DNA of 64,000 nt. Source: Massilia violaceinigra (GTDB lineage: Bacteria; Pseudomonadota; Gammaproteobacteria; Burkholderiales; Burkholderiaceae_D). The notes beneath the pieces were generated by a model. The model did not search any database and was not told where the DNA came from. It saw nothing but the letters and a program-made list of their open reading frames with translations. Shown here piece after piece: positions 62,474 to 64,000 of this stretch (position 1 is the first letter of the stretch; every line of letters begins with the position of its first letter). The DNA is taken from the NCBI RefSeq assembly GCF_002752675.1, contig NZ_CP024608.1, positions 6,758,001 to 6,822,000 of the forward strand, in the 5' to 3' direction. The translations under genes were made by a program, and so were the position numbers.

Positions 62474-64000
62474 TCACGCGGCCTGGCGCCCGTGCCCGTG
62501 CATCTGGTGGTGCAGGCGGAAGCCCTCGCGGATATTCTCGCGCAGCACCGCGCCCTTCCACGGCTTGGTGTAGAAGCGGTCGATCGCGCCATGGTTAATC
62601 GCCGCCATGATCGGGGTCAGGTCCGAATACGCCGACAGCATGATGCGGAAGGTATCCGGACACAGGTTCTTGACCCGCTCCATGAATTCGGTCCCGCTCA
62701 TGAGCGGCATGCACTGGTCGCACAGGATCACCTGCACCTTGTGGCGCGCCAGGATGTCGAAGCCTTCGGCCGCCGTTTGCGCCGTCAGGATGCGGTAGCC
62801 GTCCTGCGCCAGGAAGTCCGACAGCACGTCGAGCATGAAGGCGTCGTCGTCGACGATGAGCAGGGTCTGCTGGTTGAGCAGGGATTCGTCGAGCGGCGGC
62901 ATCAGGTACTTGCCGTCGCTGAGCATCTGCTCGAATTCATCTTCCGGCAGCGGGCGGCTGAAGTAATAGCCCTGCATCTCGTCGCAGCCGTGGCGGCGCA
63001 GGTAAGCGAGCTGCGCATCCTTTTCCACGCCCTCGGCGATCACCTGCAGTTTCAGGCTGTGCGCCATGTTGATGATGGCCAGCACGATGGCCGCGTCGTC
63101 CGGGTTGCTGGTCACTTCGCGCACGAACGCGATGTCGATCTTCAGTTTGTCGATCGGGAAGCGCTTCAGGTACGCCAGGCTCGAATAGCCGGTGCCGAAA
63201 TCGTCGATCGAAATCTGGATCCCCAGCGCCTTGAGGTTGCGCAGCACCGTGATGGTGTCTTCCGCGTTCGACATCAGCGAGCTTTCGGTCAGTTCGAGTT
63301 CGAGCAGTTCGGGCGCGATGTCGTGCACCTTGATCGCATTGAGCACTTCCTGTTCCAGGCCGCCGACGAAAAACTGGATGCCCGACACGTTCACCGACAG
63401 GTGCACCGGCCCGGTCTTGGTCTTGCCCCATTCGCTGATCTTGCGGCACGCTTCGTTGAGCACCCAGGTGCCGACCCGCACGATCAGGCCGGTCTCTTCC
63501 AGGATCGGGATGAACAGGCCGGGCGAAACCATGCCGTGGCCCGGCCGCTTCCAGCGGATCAGCGCTTCGGCCCCGCTGATGCGGCCCGACCCGATGTGCA
63601 CCTTGGGCTGGTAGTACAGCACGAATTCGCCATTGTCGATGGCGCGCCGCAGCGCGTTTTCCAGGTCCAGGCGCGCCAGCGACTGCGCGTTCATCTCGGC
63701 CGTGAAGAAACGGAACGCATCGCGTCCGGCTTCCTTGGCGCGGTACATGGCCGTGTCGGCGTATTTGATGAGCGTGTCGGCATCGAGCCCGTCGTCCGGA
63801 TACACGGTGATGCCGATGCTGGCCGTGACCGTCGCTTCGTGCCCTTCCAGGTCGAACGGGCGGCGCAGGCTCTCGCGGATCTTGTCGACCACCGCGATAG
63901 CTGTCTGCGGGCCTTCGGGCAGCATCAGGATGGCGGCGAATTCGTCGCCGCCGAAGCGCCCGATGGTGTCGCGCACGCGCAGCGAATCGACCAGGCGGCT
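62474..64000 (-). CDS. GGDEF-EAL protein with C-terminal receiver domain (5' end outside window)
   Basis: 508 residues are visible; the frame is open at the window end, so the N-terminus lies beyond 64000. Order: GGDEF (RFGGDEF present), EAL (GAEALIRW; DDFGTGYSSL; IAEGVE), then a receiver domain (LLIVDDDAFMLDVLSDFLAQDGY, phosphoacceptor Asp in ILCDQCMPLMSG, Lys in YTKPW). The receiver at the C-terminus after EAL is a known layout of c-di-GMP response regulators. Both catalytic motifs are present, so it may make or break c-di-GMP. The neighbouring histidine kinase is a likely partner. Start cannot be given. Confidence 0.92.
   Translation of the reverse strand, partial: SRLVDSLRVRDTIGRFGGDEFAAILMLPEGPQTAIAVVDKIRESLRRPFDLEGHEATVTASIGITVYPDDGLDADTLIKYADTAMYRAKEAGRDAFRFFTAEMNAQSLARLDLENALRRAIDNGEFVLYYQPKVHIGSGRISGAEALIRWKRPGHGMVSPGLFIPILEETGLIVRVGTWVLNEACRKISEWGKTKTGPVHLSVNVSGIQFFVGGLEQEVLNAIKVHDIAPELLELELTESSLMSNAEDTITVLRNLKALGIQISIDDFGTGYSSLAYLKRFPIDKLKIDIAFVREVTSNPDDAAIVLAIINMAHSLKLQVIAEGVEKDAQLAYLRRHGCDEMQGYYFSRPLPEDEFEQMLSDGKYLMPPLDESLLNQQTLLIVDDDAFMLDVLSDFLAQDGYRILTAQTAAEGFDILARHKVQVILCDQCMPLMSGTEFMERVKNLCPDTFRIMLSAYSDLTPIMAAINHGAIDRFYTKPWKGAVLRENIREGFRLHHQMHGHGRQAA

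Noticed and set aside
1..64000. CRISPR arrays, rRNA or tRNA genes
   Set aside because: No regularly spaced direct repeats, no rRNA-like blocks and no cloverleaf with CCA-proximal features were recognised.

Overview
The window is a high-GC bacterial chromosome segment, and its gene content fits a betaproteobacterium of the Oxalobacteraceae (Massilia/Duganella/Telluria type). The pointers are two PHA-granule phasins with a PhaD-like regulator, three PEP-CTERM proteins, many TonB- and c-di-GMP-type genes, and a cydABX quinol oxidase operon with a cydP gene. The genus is inferred from gene content only; there is no rRNA gene to confirm it.

Layout. 1-12.1 kb: a catecholate siderophore operon, almost entirely translationally coupled (ATGA/TTGA/TAATG overlaps), for 2,3-dihydroxybenzoate synthesis (dhbC-E-B and dhbA), a one-module NRPS (C-A-T-TE), a siderophore-interacting reductase and an ABC importer (fepB-D-G-C type). 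The NRPS specificity residues suggest a basic amino acid such as lysine rather than the serine of enterobactin. 12.1-15.6 kb: a scar zone with an IS66 remnant carrying an in-frame stop, a PEP-CTERM gene, a decayed IS4-family transposase, an orphan barstar and an rlmI gene cut off after its N-terminal half. 15.7-18.1 kb: a TetR regulator with a palindromic operator, an alpha/beta hydrolase and a head-GIN-domain protein. 18.1-21.9 kb (minus): a copper operon (DUF2946, PCuAC chaperone, YcnI, TonB receptor). 22-36 kb: housekeeping and stress genes (tandem PEP-CTERM pair, yaeQ, purU, a curA-type reductase, phasin, hemerythrin, KGG protein, hydrolase, nucleotidyltransferase) and the gbsR-cydP-cydA-cydB-cydX operon.

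36.6-47.8 kb: the most unusual block, four adjacent plus-strand genes encoding very large secreted or membrane proteins: an alpha/alpha-toroid plus four carboxypeptidase-regulatory-like repeats; a NIDO-domain protein with Ig-like repeats; a transglutaminase-fold protein whose expected catalytic cysteine is alanine and which ends in membrane helices; and a 63-residue membrane protein. The third gene is broken by a complete IS66-family element whose 8-bp target duplication can be read exactly, so the ancestral frame can be restored. 48-54.1 kb: a secreted GH43/ricin-lectin arabinanase and a porin / small periplasmic binding protein / GGDEF-EAL operon. 54.2-56.9 kb: a DUF2335 membrane-protein gene disrupted by a second IS66-family element, again with a perfect 8-bp duplication and with a passenger ORF. 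56.8-64 kb (minus): EamA transporter, LOG-family protein, PhaD-like regulator, phasin, a frameshifted gene, a small secreted protein, a GAF histidine kinase, and a GGDEF-EAL-REC protein cut by the window end.

No rRNA, tRNA or CRISPR array was seen. Coordinates of the two IS elements and their duplications come directly from the sequence; domain calls come from motif recognition without database searches.
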